Source: Thauera humireducens (GTDB lineage Bacteria; Pseudomonadota; Gammaproteobacteria; Burkholderiales; Rhodocyclaceae). Taken from it: 64,000 nucleotides of DNA. The notes below the pieces were generated by a model. That model was not told where the DNA came from, did no database searches, and saw only the letters and a list, made by a program, of their open reading frames with translations. Shown here piece after piece: positions 1 through 7,928 of the stretch (positions within the stretch are counted from its first letter, which is position 1; each line of letters starts with the position of its first letter). The stretch spans positions 124,001 to 188,000 of the forward strand of contig NZ_CP014646.1 of the NCBI RefSeq assembly GCF_001051995.2, written 5' to 3'. Made by a program: the position numbers and the translations under genes.

Positions 1-3
1 AAG

Positions 4-486
4 GTGAAAAAGGCGGTCTCGCAGGTCACGCCCCTGTCGGTGCTTCAGCGCTTCAGGGTGCTCATCCGCACCGCCCAGCGTCATTCGCAGTGGATCGAGC
101 GCCAGAGCGGCGTGACGGGCGCGCAGTTGTGGGCGCTGCAGGAACTGGCTGAAGTCCCGGGCCTGCGTGTTGGCGAGCTTGCGAACCGCATGGCGCTGCA
201 TCAGTCGACAGCATCGAACATGGTCGACCGCCTCGAGACTGCAGCCCTGATCCGCAAGGAGCGCACCAGCGCCGACCAGCGCGTCGTGCGCCTGTACCTG
301 ACGGAGGCTGGAACTGCACTGCTTGCGCGCGCGCCTTCTCCGGCGCGCGGGGTGCTGCCCGAGGCGCTGCGCCTGCTTGATCCGGAGGCGCTTGCGCGCC
401 TGCAGGGCGAACTGGACGGCTTGCTCCTGCAGATCCGCGATCTGGACGAAGGTTTCGGCATGCAACCGCTGCCCTTTACCGAATGA
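4..486 (+). CDS. MarR-family transcriptional regulator
   Basis: The 160-residue protein has the layout of a MarR winged-helix regulator. A helix-turn-helix at about residues 55-80 (RVGELANRMALHQSTASNMV) is followed by a charged wing at about residues 85-100 (RKERTSADQRVVRLYLT). MarR dimers usually repress genes for efflux or aromatic-compound stress and respond to small ligands, but the ligand here cannot be read from sequence. The gene begins with GTG at the window edge, so a start further upstream is possible. A strong intrinsic terminator follows, so it is probably the last gene of its transcript. The next gene, bamD, is convergent. Confidence 0.8.
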   Translation: MKKAVSQVTPLSVLQRFRVLIRTAQRHSQWIERQSGVTGAQLWALQELAEVPGLRVGELANRMALHQSTASNMVDRLETAALIRKERTSADQRVVRLYLTEAGTALLARAPSPARGVLPEALRLLDPEALARLQGELDGLLLQIRDLDEGFGMQPLPFTE

Positions 487-536
487 GTTCCCTGTATCTG
501 GGGGGGTGTGATTGCCCCGGGTGCGGACAGCAGCTT

Positions 537-562
537 GAGCGGCCAGAAGGCCGCTCTTTTTT
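537..562 (+). terminator. Rho-independent terminator of the MarR gene
   Basis: Perfect 8-bp stem GAGCGGCC/GGCCGCTC with an AGAA loop, followed directly by six T. It lies 51 bases after the MarR stop codon. Confidence 0.9.
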
Positions 563-629
563 GTCCTTGTGTATTCGAATGGAATTATTGGTCGGTGTCG
601 CAGCATCGTTGTGATCCAACGGTGGCAAC

Positions 630-656
630 AAAAAGGCGCTCCCGAGGGAGCGCCTT
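630..656 (-). terminator. Rho-independent terminator of bamD
   Basis: A 10-bp stem (AAGGCGCTCC/GGAGCGCCTT) with a four-base loop. Read on the minus strand it ends in a run of T (the five A at 630-634 of the plus strand). It lies about 35 bases past the bamD stop. Confidence 0.85.
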
Positions 657-689
657 TGCTTGCAACCGGCCTGATTCGTCAGTACCTGC

Positions 690-1499
690 TCACCAGAGCT
701 GCCACCAGGGCTTGTCGCTCTTCGGTCCGCCGCTGAAGTAGACGCTGTTCGGGAAATTGGTGCGCATCACGCGGTCGGCGTCATCACGCAACTGTGTCAT
801 GCCGAGCGCGTCGTAGCTCTTGACCAGCAGGAACAGAGCCTCTTCGTTCGCAGGGGCCTGCGGGAAGTTGGTGATTGCCGCCTGGGCGCGGTTGATCGTC
901 GCGACATAAGCGCCGCGGTTGTAGTAATAGCGCGCCACGTGAACTTCGTGAGAGGCCAGCGAATTCACCAGATACTGCATCCGCGCACGCGAATCGTCCG
1001 CGTAACGGCTCTCAGGGAAGCGGGTGACCAGCTCGCGGAAGCTGTCGAAGGCCTCGCGCGCGCCCTTCGGGTCGCGCTCGGACAGATCCTGACGCGACAG
1101 TCCGGCGAGCAGGCCGAGATCCTCGTTGAAGTTGACCAGCCCCTTCAGGTAATAGACGTAATCGACATTGGGGTGGTTGGGGTGCAGCTTGATGAAGCGG
1201 TCCGCCGCGGCAAGGGCGAGCGCCTGTTCGCCTTGCTTGTAGTACGCGTAAGCGACCTCGATCTGGGCTTGCTGGGCGAAGCGACCATAGGGGTAGCGCG
1301 CCTCGAGCTTCTCGAACATCTGGATGGCGCGGTCGTAGGCACCCTCGGTCATCGAGGTCTTGGCCTCGGAGTAGAGCTTCTGCGCGTTCCAGCCTGCAGT
1401 TTCGTCGATCTGTTCGGGCAACAGGCCGCAGCCGCCGAGCAACAGGGCGCCGATCAGCGCCGCTTTTCCCGCTAAACTTCCAAGGGTGAACCTGGCCAT
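690..1499 (-). CDS. bamD: Outer membrane assembly lipoprotein BamD (ComL/YfiO)
   Basis: BamD is the essential lipoprotein partner of BamA in the complex that inserts beta-barrel proteins into the outer membrane. The 269-residue product starts with a lipoprotein signal peptide ending in the lipobox LLGGC, so the mature chain should begin at Cys24. Tetratricopeptide-like helical repeats follow; the segment EGAYDRAIQMFEKLEARYPY, repeated in variant form, is typical. Length matches Neisseria ComL. The gene is divergent from rluD, an arrangement common in proteobacteria, and a good minus-strand minus-10 (TATAAT) lies about 30 bases upstream. Confidence 0.95.
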   Translation of the reverse strand: MARFTLGSLAGKAALIGALLLGGCGLLPEQIDETAGWNAQKLYSEAKTSMTEGAYDRAIQMFEKLEARYPYGRFAQQAQIEVAYAYYKQGEQALALAAADRFIKLHPNHPNVDYVYYLKGLVNFNEDLGLLAGLSRQDLSERDPKGAREAFDSFRELVTRFPESRYADDSRARMQYLVNSLASHEVHVARYYYNRGAYVATINRAQAAITNFPQAPANEEALFLLVKSYDALGMTQLRDDADRVMRTNFPNSVYFSGGPKSDKPWWQLW

Positions 1500-1512
1500 C
1501 GAAAAAACTCGC

Positions 1513-2469
1513 GTGAATGAACGCGCTGATTATATAGCAGGCGACGAGTCCGACCCGCCTGCCGTGATTACGATTCCTGCCGAGCTTGGCGGGCTGCGGC
1601 TCGACCAGGCGCTGGCCCGGCTGTTTCCCCAGCATTCTCGCAGCCGACTGCAGGGCTGGCTCAAGGACGGGCGTATCCGGCTCGACGGCGCTTCAGCCGG
1701 CTCGCGCCAGAAGGTGAGCGGCGGCGAGCGCGTCGAAGTCGATGCTGCGCCCCCGCCCGAGATTGCCGCCGAGCAGCCCGAGGACATCCCGCTGAAGATC
1801 GTGTTCGAGGACGCGCACCTGCTGGTGATCGACAAGCCCCCCGGGCTGGTCGTGCATCCCGGCAGCGGCAACTGGAGCGGGACGCTGCTCAATGCGCTGC
1901 TGCATCACGCGCCGCAGGTTGCGGAAGTGCCGCGTGCCGGCATCGTGCATCGTCTCGACAAGGACACCAGCGGCCTGCTGGTGGTGGCCAAGACGCTGAC
2001 GGCGCAGACCGATCTTGTGCGCCAGCTTCAGGCCCGCACGGTCCGACGCCATTACTGGGCGCTGGCCCAGGGGCGGGTGCCGGCCGGCGGCACCGTCGAT
2101 GCCCCGATCGGGCGCCATCCGACGCAGCGCACGAAGATGGCCGTGGTCGGCAACGGCCGCCCGGCGGTGACGCATTACGCGGTGGTCGAGCGCTTCGAGC
2201 GTGCGACGCTGCTCGAGTGCCGGCTGGAAACGGGGCGCACGCACCAGATCCGCGTGCATATGGCGCACATCGGTCATCCGCTGGTCGGCGACCCAGTGTA
2301 TGCCGCACGCCGGGTCGCAGAACCCGCCTGGGCGGACTTCGAGCGCCAGGCCTTGCATGCTTTCCGGCTCGGCCTGGTTCATCCGGCCACGGGCGAAGCG
2401 ATGGAGTGGGAGATTCCGATGGCAGCGGATTTCGATGCGTTGCTGCTGCGGTTGAGGTCGGTGCGATGA
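1513..2469 (+). CDS. rluD: 23S rRNA pseudouridine(1911/1915/1917) synthase RluD
   Basis: RluD converts three uridines of helix 69 in 23S rRNA to pseudouridine, supporting 50S assembly. An S4 RNA-binding domain occupies about residues 25-85 (GGLRLDQALARLFPQHSRSR). The catalytic domain carries the family motif GIVHRLDKDTSGLLVVAK with the nucleophilic Asp at about residue 149, and the downstream LETGRTHQIRVHM motif. The length of 318 residues fits E. coli RluD (326). The start is uncertain: GTG codons at 1486, 1513 and 1564 are in frame and none has a good ribosome binding site. The stop overlaps the start of pgeF. Confidence 0.93.
   Translation: MNERADYIAGDESDPPAVITIPAELGGLRLDQALARLFPQHSRSRLQGWLKDGRIRLDGASAGSRQKVSGGERVEVDAAPPPEIAAEQPEDIPLKIVFEDAHLLVIDKPPGLVVHPGSGNWSGTLLNALLHHAPQVAEVPRAGIVHRLDKDTSGLLVVAKTLTAQTDLVRQLQARTVRRHYWALAQGRVPAGGTVDAPIGRHPTQRTKMAVVGNGRPAVTHYAVVERFERATLLECRLETGRTHQIRVHMAHIGHPLVGDPVYAARRVAEPAWADFERQALHAFRLGLVHPATGEAMEWEIPMAADFDALLLRLRSVR
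1529..1534 (-). promoter_or_regulatory. Candidate minus-10 box for bamD
   Basis: The minus strand reads TATAAT here, about 30 bases before the bamD start. The region 17 bases further upstream has no good minus-35 match, so this is only a partial promoter call. It lies inside the 5' end of rluD if the upstream rluD start is used. Confidence 0.35.
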
Positions 2470-3206
2470 CACAGGGCGCCGGCTTCATCGTGCCTGACTG
2501 GTCCGTGCCGATGGGCGTGCGGACGCTGGTCACCACGCGTGCTGGTGGCGTCAGCCTGCCACCCTACGCCAGCTTCAATCTCGGCGACCATGTCGGCGAT
2601 GATCCGGCCGCCGTAGCGCAAAATCGCGCACGTTTGCGTGCCTGCCTGCCGACGGAGCCGACGTGGCTCGCCCAGGTGCACGGCATCGTCGTGGCGGACG
2701 CCGATCAAGCCTCCGGCGTGCCGGAAGCCGATGCGGTCGTGGCGCGAGGGCAGGGGGCGGTGTGCGCAGTGTTGACGGCAGATTGCCTGCCGGTGCTGCT
2801 GTGCGACGACGATGGCTCGGTGGTGGCCGCCGCGCATGCGGGCTGGCGGGGGTTGGTGGCCGGCGTGCTGGAAGCGACGGTTGCACGCATGGCGGTTGCG
2901 CCGTCCTCGATCCGTGCCTGGCTGGGGCCGGCGATCGGCCAGGGAGCCTTCGAGGTGGGTGACGAGGTGCGCCAGGCGTTCGTCACCGCTGATCCGGGAG
3001 CGGCTGCAGCTTTCGTGCCCGGTGCGGTGCAGGGTAAATGGATGGCCGACCTCTTCCTGCTCGCGCGGCGACGGCTGTCGCAGGCAGGTGTGCATCGTGT
3101 CGAGGGCGGAGGCATATGCACCTACACGGATGCCGCGCGCTTCTACTCCTACCGCCGCGACGGCCGCACCGGACGCTTCGCCTCGTTGATCTGGATCGAA
3201 TCCTGA
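2466..3206 (+). CDS. pgeF: Peptidoglycan editing factor / purine nucleoside phosphorylase-like YfiH
   Basis: YfiH/PgeF proteins are zinc enzymes first called multicopper oxidases or laccases. In E. coli PgeF keeps peptidoglycan precursors free of L-Ser, and homologues have purine nucleoside phosphorylase/adenosine deaminase activity. The 246-residue protein has the full zinc site: His42 (NLGDHVGD), Cys107 (TADCLPV) and His124 (AAAHAGWRG). The ATG overlaps the rluD stop (ATGA), which implies translational coupling. rluD-pgeF is a conserved pair across proteobacteria. Confidence 0.92.
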   Translation: MTQGAGFIVPDWSVPMGVRTLVTTRAGGVSLPPYASFNLGDHVGDDPAAVAQNRARLRACLPTEPTWLAQVHGIVVADADQASGVPEADAVVARGQGAVCAVLTADCLPVLLCDDDGSVVAAAHAGWRGLVAGVLEATVARMAVAPSSIRAWLGPAIGQGAFEVGDEVRQAFVTADPGAAAAFVPGAVQGKWMADLFLLARRRLSQAGVHRVEGGGICTYTDAARFYSYRRDGRTGRFASLIWIES

Positions 3207-3263
3207 TGCGGCCTGCGGCCTCGAGGCCTGGAACGCCCGACCGGGGCAATGGCAGGCGTTTCG

Positions 3264-3479
3264 CTATTGATCGGCGTCCGATTCACCTCTATCGTTGAGG
3301 CCGCCTGCTTCCCGTTCGCGCTGCCGGCGACGCCTGGCGGGGGTGCCGAACAGCCAGAAGAACAGGGCCATCGGAGCGATCCCGTAAAAAATGAAGGTGA
3401 GTACGCCGCCGACGACCGTATTTTCGGAGATGGCGGCGAGCAGCGCGACGTAGAGCCAGGCGATTGCGATCAAATACAT
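3264..3479 (-). CDS. Small two-helix inner membrane protein, unknown function
   Basis: A 71-residue protein starting MYLIAIAWLYVALLAAISEN. It has two clear hydrophobic helices (about residues 1-18 and 23-46), the second rich in aromatic residues, then a basic stretch (RRRRQRER) and an acidic tail. This suggests a helical hairpin with both charged ends in the cytoplasm. I do not recognise a family. The gene is divergent from phaC, and its end lies 57 bases beyond the convergent pgeF stop. Support comes from hydrophobic pattern and position only; no Shine-Dalgarno sequence was confirmed. Confidence 0.6.
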   Translation of the reverse strand: MYLIAIAWLYVALLAAISENTVVGGVLTFIFYGIAPMALFFWLFGTPARRRRQREREAGGLNDRGESDADQ

Positions 3480-3574
3480 GCCGTCGATTCTAAGCCCGTC
3501 GGGTGCCGGGCGAGGGCTGAAAAACGGAAAATCCGGGCGCTGGCCTTGCGTCGCGCCGTAAACAGGAGACAGGG

Positions 3575-5320
3575 ATGTCGGATTCGGAAGGCAGGCAGGA
3601 GAACCCGGGCGTGCAGGCCATGCTCGCCGCCGGTCAGGCGATGGCGCAGCAGTTCTTTGATGCGCTGGCGCGCCAGCATGTCGCCATGCAGGATTCGTCG
3701 GGACTTGCCGCACCCAAGCTGCCCATGCCCGAGACGGAGGCATTCGCGAAGCTGCAGAAGGACTTTGCCGAGAAGCATGCCGCGCTGTGGTCCGCGATGC
3801 TGGGGCGAAAGCAGGGGGCTGCAGGCGAGCCGGTCGTGCAGCCCGAACCGGGCGATCGCCGTTTTTCCGCGCCCGAGTGGTCCGAGAGCCCGGTGTTCGA
3901 CTACATCCGCCAGGCCTACCTGCTCAACGCGGGTTTCCTGAAGGACGTTGCCGAGGCGCTGCCGATGGCCGACGGGCGAGCCAAGTCCCGGCTGCAGTTC
4001 CTCACCCGGCAGTACATCGACGCGCTGGCGCCGACCAACTTCGCGGCGACCAATCCCGAGTTCATCAAGACGGCCATCGAGACCAAGGGCGAGAGCATCA
4101 CGCGCGGCGTGCGCAACATGCTCGGCGACCTTGAAAAGGGCCGGATCTCGATGACCGACGATAGCGCGTTCGAAGTCGGGCGCAACCTCGCGCTGACGCC
4201 GGGCGCGGTGATCTTCGAGAACGAGCTGATGCAGCTGATCCAGTACGCGCCGCTGACCGACAAGGTCGCGCAGGTGCCGCTGCTGATCGTTCCGCCCTGC
4301 ATCAACAAGTTCTACATCATGGATCTCCAGCCGGAGAACTCCCTGGTGCGCTTCATCGTGGAGCAAGGGTTCACGGTCTTCCTCGTGTCGTGGAAGAACC
4401 CTCGCGCCGACAGCGACGGCCACCATACCTGGGACGACTATCTCGACAAGGGGCCGCTGAAGGCGCTCGAGGTCGTGCGTTCGGTGACCCGCGTGAAGAA
4501 GCCCAGTGTCCTCGGTTTCTGCGTGGGCGGCACGATGCTGACTTCGGCGCTGGCGGTCGCGCGCGCGCGCGGCGAGGAGCCGGTGGCCAGTCTCACGCTG
4601 ATGACGACGCTGCTGGACTTTGCCGATGCCGGCGAGATTGGCTGCCTTGTGGACGAGGCCAGCGTTGCCGCACGCGAGGCTGCGATTGGCAAGGGCGGCG
4701 TGCTGCGCGGCCAGGAACTTGCGAACGTGTTCTCGTCACTGCGCGCGAACGACCTCGTGTGGCAATACGTGGTGGGCAACTACCTCAAGGGCAACACGCC
4801 GCAGGCCTTCGACCTGCTGTACTGGAACTCGGATTCGACCAATCTGCCGGGCCCCTTCCTGACCTGGTACCTGCGCAACATGTACCTCGAGAACAACCTG
4901 CGCGTGCCGGGCAAGCTCAAGATGCTGGGCGAGAAGATCGATCTCGCCAAGGTCGACATGCCTGCATACCTGATGGCGGCGCGCGAGGATCACATCGTGC
5001 CGTGGAAGAGCGCCTACCTCGCCCGCAACCTGCTGGGCGGGGAAACGACCTTCGCGCTGGGGGCCAGCGGACATATCGCCGGTGCGATCAATCCGGCCTC
5101 GAAGAACCGTCGCAGCTTCTGGACGGCTGACGTGAAGGCGACCGACCCGGACGAGTGGCTCGAGCAGGCGAACGAGCACAAGGGCAGTTGGTGGTTGCAC
5201 TGGATCGAATGGCTGCGTCAGTATGGCGGCAAGCAGGTTGCCGCGCGCGGCCGGCTCGGCAGCACGAAGTACGAGCCGGTCGAGCCTGCGCCGGGGCGCT
5301 ATGTGAAGGAGCGTGCCTGA
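3575..5320 (+). CDS. phaC: Class I poly(3-hydroxyalkanoate) polymerase PhaC
   Basis: PhaC polymerises short-chain (R)-3-hydroxyacyl-CoA, mainly 3-hydroxybutyryl-CoA, into storage polyester on cytoplasmic granules. The 581-residue length is typical of class I synthases. The alpha/beta-hydrolase domain has the lipase-like box GFCVGG with catalytic Cys316, Asp472 (AREDHIVPWKSAYL) and His500 (ASGHIAGAINP). The N-terminal 200 residues match the PhaC N domain. ATG has a good Shine-Dalgarno (AGGAGA) five bases upstream. It heads phaC-phaB-phaB-phaR. phaA (beta-ketothiolase) is missing from the cluster, so acetoacetyl-CoA must come from a ketothiolase encoded elsewhere. Confidence 0.97.
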   Translation: MSDSEGRQENPGVQAMLAAGQAMAQQFFDALARQHVAMQDSSGLAAPKLPMPETEAFAKLQKDFAEKHAALWSAMLGRKQGAAGEPVVQPEPGDRRFSAPEWSESPVFDYIRQAYLLNAGFLKDVAEALPMADGRAKSRLQFLTRQYIDALAPTNFAATNPEFIKTAIETKGESITRGVRNMLGDLEKGRISMTDDSAFEVGRNLALTPGAVIFENELMQLIQYAPLTDKVAQVPLLIVPPCINKFYIMDLQPENSLVRFIVEQGFTVFLVSWKNPRADSDGHHTWDDYLDKGPLKALEVVRSVTRVKKPSVLGFCVGGTMLTSALAVARARGEEPVASLTLMTTLLDFADAGEIGCLVDEASVAAREAAIGKGGVLRGQELANVFSSLRANDLVWQYVVGNYLKGNTPQAFDLLYWNSDSTNLPGPFLTWYLRNMYLENNLRVPGKLKMLGEKIDLAKVDMPAYLMAAREDHIVPWKSAYLARNLLGGETTFALGASGHIAGAINPASKNRRSFWTADVKATDPDEWLEQANEHKGSWWLHWIEWLRQYGGKQVAARGRLGSTKYEPVEPAPGRYVKERA

Positions 5321-5358
5321 GCGGAGCGGCTGTACCAACGGTTGGACCGGACGGCAGC

Positions 5359-5398
5359 GGGTGGGGAGGGCGCTGTGCAGTCCACGATCACCCCACCC
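5359..5398 (+). other. Stem-loop in the phaC-phaB1 gap
   Basis: A perfect 8-bp stem, GGGTGGGG (5359-5366) with CCCCACCC (5391-5398), and a 24-base loop. No T run follows, so it is not a standard terminator. A short palindrome CCAAC-G-GTTGG lies just upstream at 5335-5345. It could stabilise the 3' end of phaC mRNA or set the phaC:phaB ratio; that role is inferred. Confidence 0.45.
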
Positions 5399-5431
5399 CC
5401 AGAAGAACCCGATTAGGGAGAGGAGAGGCGT

Positions 5432-6172
5432 ATGTCGAGAGTTGCACTGGTTACTGGTGGTATGGGCGGCCTCGGCGAGGCGATCTGCATCAAGCTCGCC
5501 GCGCTGGGCTACCGCGTCGTCACCACCCACTCGCCTGGCAATACCAAGGCGGCGGAGTGGCTGCAGACGATGAACAACATGGGCTATGGCTTCAAGGCCT
5601 ATCCGTGCGACGTGGCGGACTTCGATTCGGCCAAGGCCTGCGTCGAGCAGGTGACGCGCGAGGTGGGGGCAGTCGATGTACTGGTCAACAACGCGGGCAT
5701 CACGCGTGACATGACCTTCAAGAAGATGACGAAGGCCGATTGGGACGCGGTCATCAGCACCAACCTCGATTCGGTGTTCAACATGACCAAGCAGGTCATG
5801 GATGGCATGGTCGAGCGCAAGTGGGGGCGCGTCATCAACGTGTCCTCGGTCAACGGCCAGAAGGGGGCTTTCGGCCAGACCAACTACTCGGCGGCCAAGG
5901 CCGGCATGCATGGCTTCACCAAGGCCCTGGCGCTCGAGGTGGCGCGCAACGGCGTGACGGTGAACACCATCTCGCCGGGGTACATCGGCACCAAGATGGT
6001 GATGGCGATCCCGCAGGAGATTCTCGACTCCAAGATCCTCCCGCAGATCCCGATTTCCCGTCTTGGCAAGCCGGAGGAGATCGCCGGCCTGGTCGCCTAC
6101 CTGGCGTCGGAGGAAGCGGCGTTCGTGACGGGAGCCAACATCTCGATCAACGGCGGTCAGCACATGTTCTGA
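5432..6172 (+). CDS. phaB: Acetoacetyl-CoA reductase PhaB (first copy)
   Basis: An NADPH-dependent short-chain dehydrogenase that reduces acetoacetyl-CoA to (R)-3-hydroxybutyryl-CoA, the PhaC substrate. The 246-residue chain has the Rossmann glycine motif VTGGMGGLGEAI at the N-terminus, the NNAGITRD motif, and the catalytic set Ser139, Tyr152 and Lys156 in SSVNGQKGAFGQTNYSAAK. It closely resembles Cupriavidus PhaB. A purine-rich ribosome binding site (GGGAGAGGAGAGG) precedes the ATG. It lies 111 bases after phaC and ends at a good intrinsic terminator, so phaC-phaB1 can be one transcript that stops before phaB2. Confidence 0.95.
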   Translation: MSRVALVTGGMGGLGEAICIKLAALGYRVVTTHSPGNTKAAEWLQTMNNMGYGFKAYPCDVADFDSAKACVEQVTREVGAVDVLVNNAGITRDMTFKKMTKADWDAVISTNLDSVFNMTKQVMDGMVERKWGRVINVSSVNGQKGAFGQTNYSAAKAGMHGFTKALALEVARNGVTVNTISPGYIGTKMVMAIPQEILDSKILPQIPISRLGKPEEIAGLVAYLASEEAAFVTGANISINGGQHMF

Positions 6173-6200
6173 TTTCGGGTTTCCCGAGAGGCGGCAAGAG

Positions 6201-6230
6201 ACGGCGCGTCCCCACAGGGCGCGCCGTTTT
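6201..6230 (+). terminator. Rho-independent terminator after phaB1
   Basis: Stem ACGGCGCG (6201-6208) with CGCGCCGT (6220-6227), extendable inward by three weaker pairs, followed by TTTTGCTTTT. It separates phaC-phaB1 from phaB2. Confidence 0.85.
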
Positions 6231-6260
6231 GCTTTTGGCATCACGGGTTTGTGCCATGTA

Positions 6261-6297
6261 TTGCATTGCAGCAAGAGTCGTCGAGAGTGTTTATAAT
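6261..6297 (+). promoter_or_regulatory. phaB2 promoter with candidate PhaR operator
   Basis: A perfect minus-10 hexamer TATAAT is at 6292-6297, about 110 bases before the phaB2 start. The minus-35 region holds a TGC/GCA-rich palindromic cluster, TTGCATTGCAGCAA, at 6261-6274. PhaR proteins are known to bind TGC...GCA inverted repeats. No hexamer near minus-35 matches the sigma-70 consensus at 17 bp (TTGCAG is 20 bp away), which suits a regulated promoter. The operator role is inference. Confidence 0.55.
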
Positions 6298-6407
6298 GCA
6301 AGGGCAAGGCCGCTGACGCGCTGCGGCAAAATGCGCCGAAAGCCCCATCCGGGCACAGTTTCGTGATGGACGCTCGGTATCGAAAATTGCTCCAGAAGGA
6401 ATTCAAG

Positions 6408-7148
6408 ATGTCGCAGAAAATCGCTCTCGTTACGGGCGCCATGGGTGGTCTCGGCACCGCAATCTGCCAATCGCTGGCCAAGGACGGCATGAAGGTCGTG
6501 GCCAACTGTCTGCCGGGCTTCGAGCAGAAGGACGCCTGGCTCGCCGCCCAACGCGACCTCGGCTTCGATTTCGCCGTCGCCGAAGGTGACGTCTCAAACT
6601 ACGAATCCTGCGCAGCGATGGTCGCCAAGGTCGAGGCCGAAGTCGGCCCGATCGACGTGCTGATCAACAACGCCGGCATCACGCGTGACAAGTTCTTCCC
6701 CAAGATGGAGAAGGGCCAGTGGGACGCCGTCATCAACACCAACCTGAACAGCCTGTTCAACGTTACCCATCATGTGTCGGCCAAGATGGCCGAGCGTGGC
6801 TGGGGCCGCATCATCAACATCTCGTCGGTGAATGGCGTGAAGGGCCAGGCAGGTCAGACCAACTACTCGACCGCAAAGGCCGGCGTGCTTGGCTTCACCA
6901 AGGCACTCGCCGCCGAGCTGGCGACCAAGGGCGTGACCGTGAACGCCGTGGCCCCGGGCTACATCGGCACCGAAATGGTCATGGCGATTCGCGAGGACAT
7001 CCGCCAGGGCATCATCGACACCGTCCCGATGAAGCGTCTGGGTCGTCCGGACGAGATCGGCGACCTGTGCGCCTACCTTGCGTCCGACAAGGCCGCCTAC
7101 ATCACCGGCGCCACCATCAACATCAATGGTGGCCTGCACATGTGCTGA
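6408..7148 (+). CDS. phaB: Acetoacetyl-CoA reductase PhaB (second copy)
   Basis: A second 246-residue NADPH-dependent acetoacetyl-CoA reductase. It has VTGAMGGLGTAI for cofactor binding, NNAGITRD, and the catalytic Ser140, Tyr153 and Lys157 (SSVNGVKGQAGQTNYSTAK). The start is ATG 6408, seven bases after AGAAGGA; the in-frame upstream codons lack this signal. By eye it is clearly divergent from the first copy (for example GFEQKDAWLAAQRDLGFDF against GNTKAAEWLQTMNNMGYGF), so the duplication is old. It has its own promoter and terminator and may serve different growth or redox conditions. Confidence 0.94.
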   Translation: MSQKIALVTGAMGGLGTAICQSLAKDGMKVVANCLPGFEQKDAWLAAQRDLGFDFAVAEGDVSNYESCAAMVAKVEAEVGPIDVLINNAGITRDKFFPKMEKGQWDAVINTNLNSLFNVTHHVSAKMAERGWGRIINISSVNGVKGQAGQTNYSTAKAGVLGFTKALAAELATKGVTVNAVAPGYIGTEMVMAIREDIRQGIIDTVPMKRLGRPDEIGDLCAYLASDKAAYITGATININGGLHMC

Positions 7149-7176
7149 TGTTGCACTGTGCCATGTTCGAAATCAC

Positions 7177-7208
7177 GAAACCCCGTCGATTGGCGGGGTT
7201 TCCTTTTC
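7177..7208 (+). terminator. Rho-independent terminator after phaB2
   Basis: Perfect 9-bp stem GAAACCCCG (7177-7185) with CGGGGTTTC (7194-7202), then CTTTTC. It isolates phaB2 from phaR. A TATAAT box at 7218-7223 directly after it may be the phaR minus-10. Confidence 0.85.
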
Positions 7209-7272
7209 GCAGCGCGATATAATTCGATTTGAAATTGAAGAGCGGAATGACCGCCGCAGAGGAGATGGGGAA

Positions 7273-7872
7273 ATGTCTGAGCAGTCGCGCCTGATCAAGA
7301 AGTATCCGAACCGCCGCCTGTACGATACGCGCACCAGTTCGTACATCACGCTCGCGGACGTCAAGGAACTCGTACTCAACAACGAGGAGTTCCAGGTGGT
7401 CGACGCCAAGACCGGCGAGGACCTGACCCGCAGCATCCTGCTGCAGATCATCCTCGAGGAAGAGGCTGGCGGGGCGCCGATGTTTACCAGCGACCTGCTC
7501 GCGCACATGATCCGCTTCTACGGCAATGCGATGCAGGGCATGATGGGCAAGTATCTCGAGAGCAACATCAAGGCGTTCACCGAGATGCAGGGCAAGCTGC
7601 AGGACCAGGCTCGCGCCATTTATGGCGAGAACAGTCCGGTCGGACAGGACCTCTGGGCGCAGTTCCTCAATTTCCAGGGGCCCGCACTGCAGAGCATGAT
7701 GGGTGCCTACGTCGACCAGTCGAAGAAGATGTTCGAGCAGATGCAGCAACAGCTCGAAAGCCAGACGCGCAACATGTTCACCGGCTTCAAGTTTCCGAAT
7801 TACGGTGCACCGGGCGAAGACCCGTCCGCATCACTGGGCGCCGCCGCCGACAAGAGCGGCGTACGCAAATAA
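7273..7872 (+). CDS. phaR: PHA synthesis repressor PhaR
   Basis: PhaR binds both DNA and nascent PHA polymer. It represses phasin and other PHA genes until polymer titrates it away. The 199-residue protein opens with the conserved DNA-binding domain ([20 protein letters not shown], residues 6-25, continuing to about 65). PHB-accumulation domains with amphipathic helices follow ([20 protein letters not shown]). The start at ATG 7273 gives the canonical N-terminus and lies about 50 bases after a TATAAT box. A GCAC-T-GTGC palindrome upstream at about 7153-7161 could be an autoregulatory site. Its place downstream of phaCBB is standard. Confidence 0.95.
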   Translation: MSEQSRLIKKYPNRRLYDTRTSSYITLADVKELVLNNEEFQVVDAKTGEDLTRSILLQIILEEEAGGAPMFTSDLLAHMIRFYGNAMQGMMGKYLESNIKAFTEMQGKLQDQARAIYGENSPVGQDLWAQFLNFQGPALQSMMGAYVDQSKKMFEQMQQQLESQTRNMFTGFKFPNYGAPGEDPSASLGAAADKSGVRK

Positions 7873-7928
7873 GCTTCCCGACGGCCGCCGTGGACGGCGG
7901 CCGCGCCGACCCCGACAGGCCTTCAAGC

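Noticed and set aside
508..741. 77-codon plus-strand frame between the MarR gene and bamD
   Set aside because: It runs through two intrinsic terminators and into the 3' end of bamD, with no ribosome binding site or recognisable domain.
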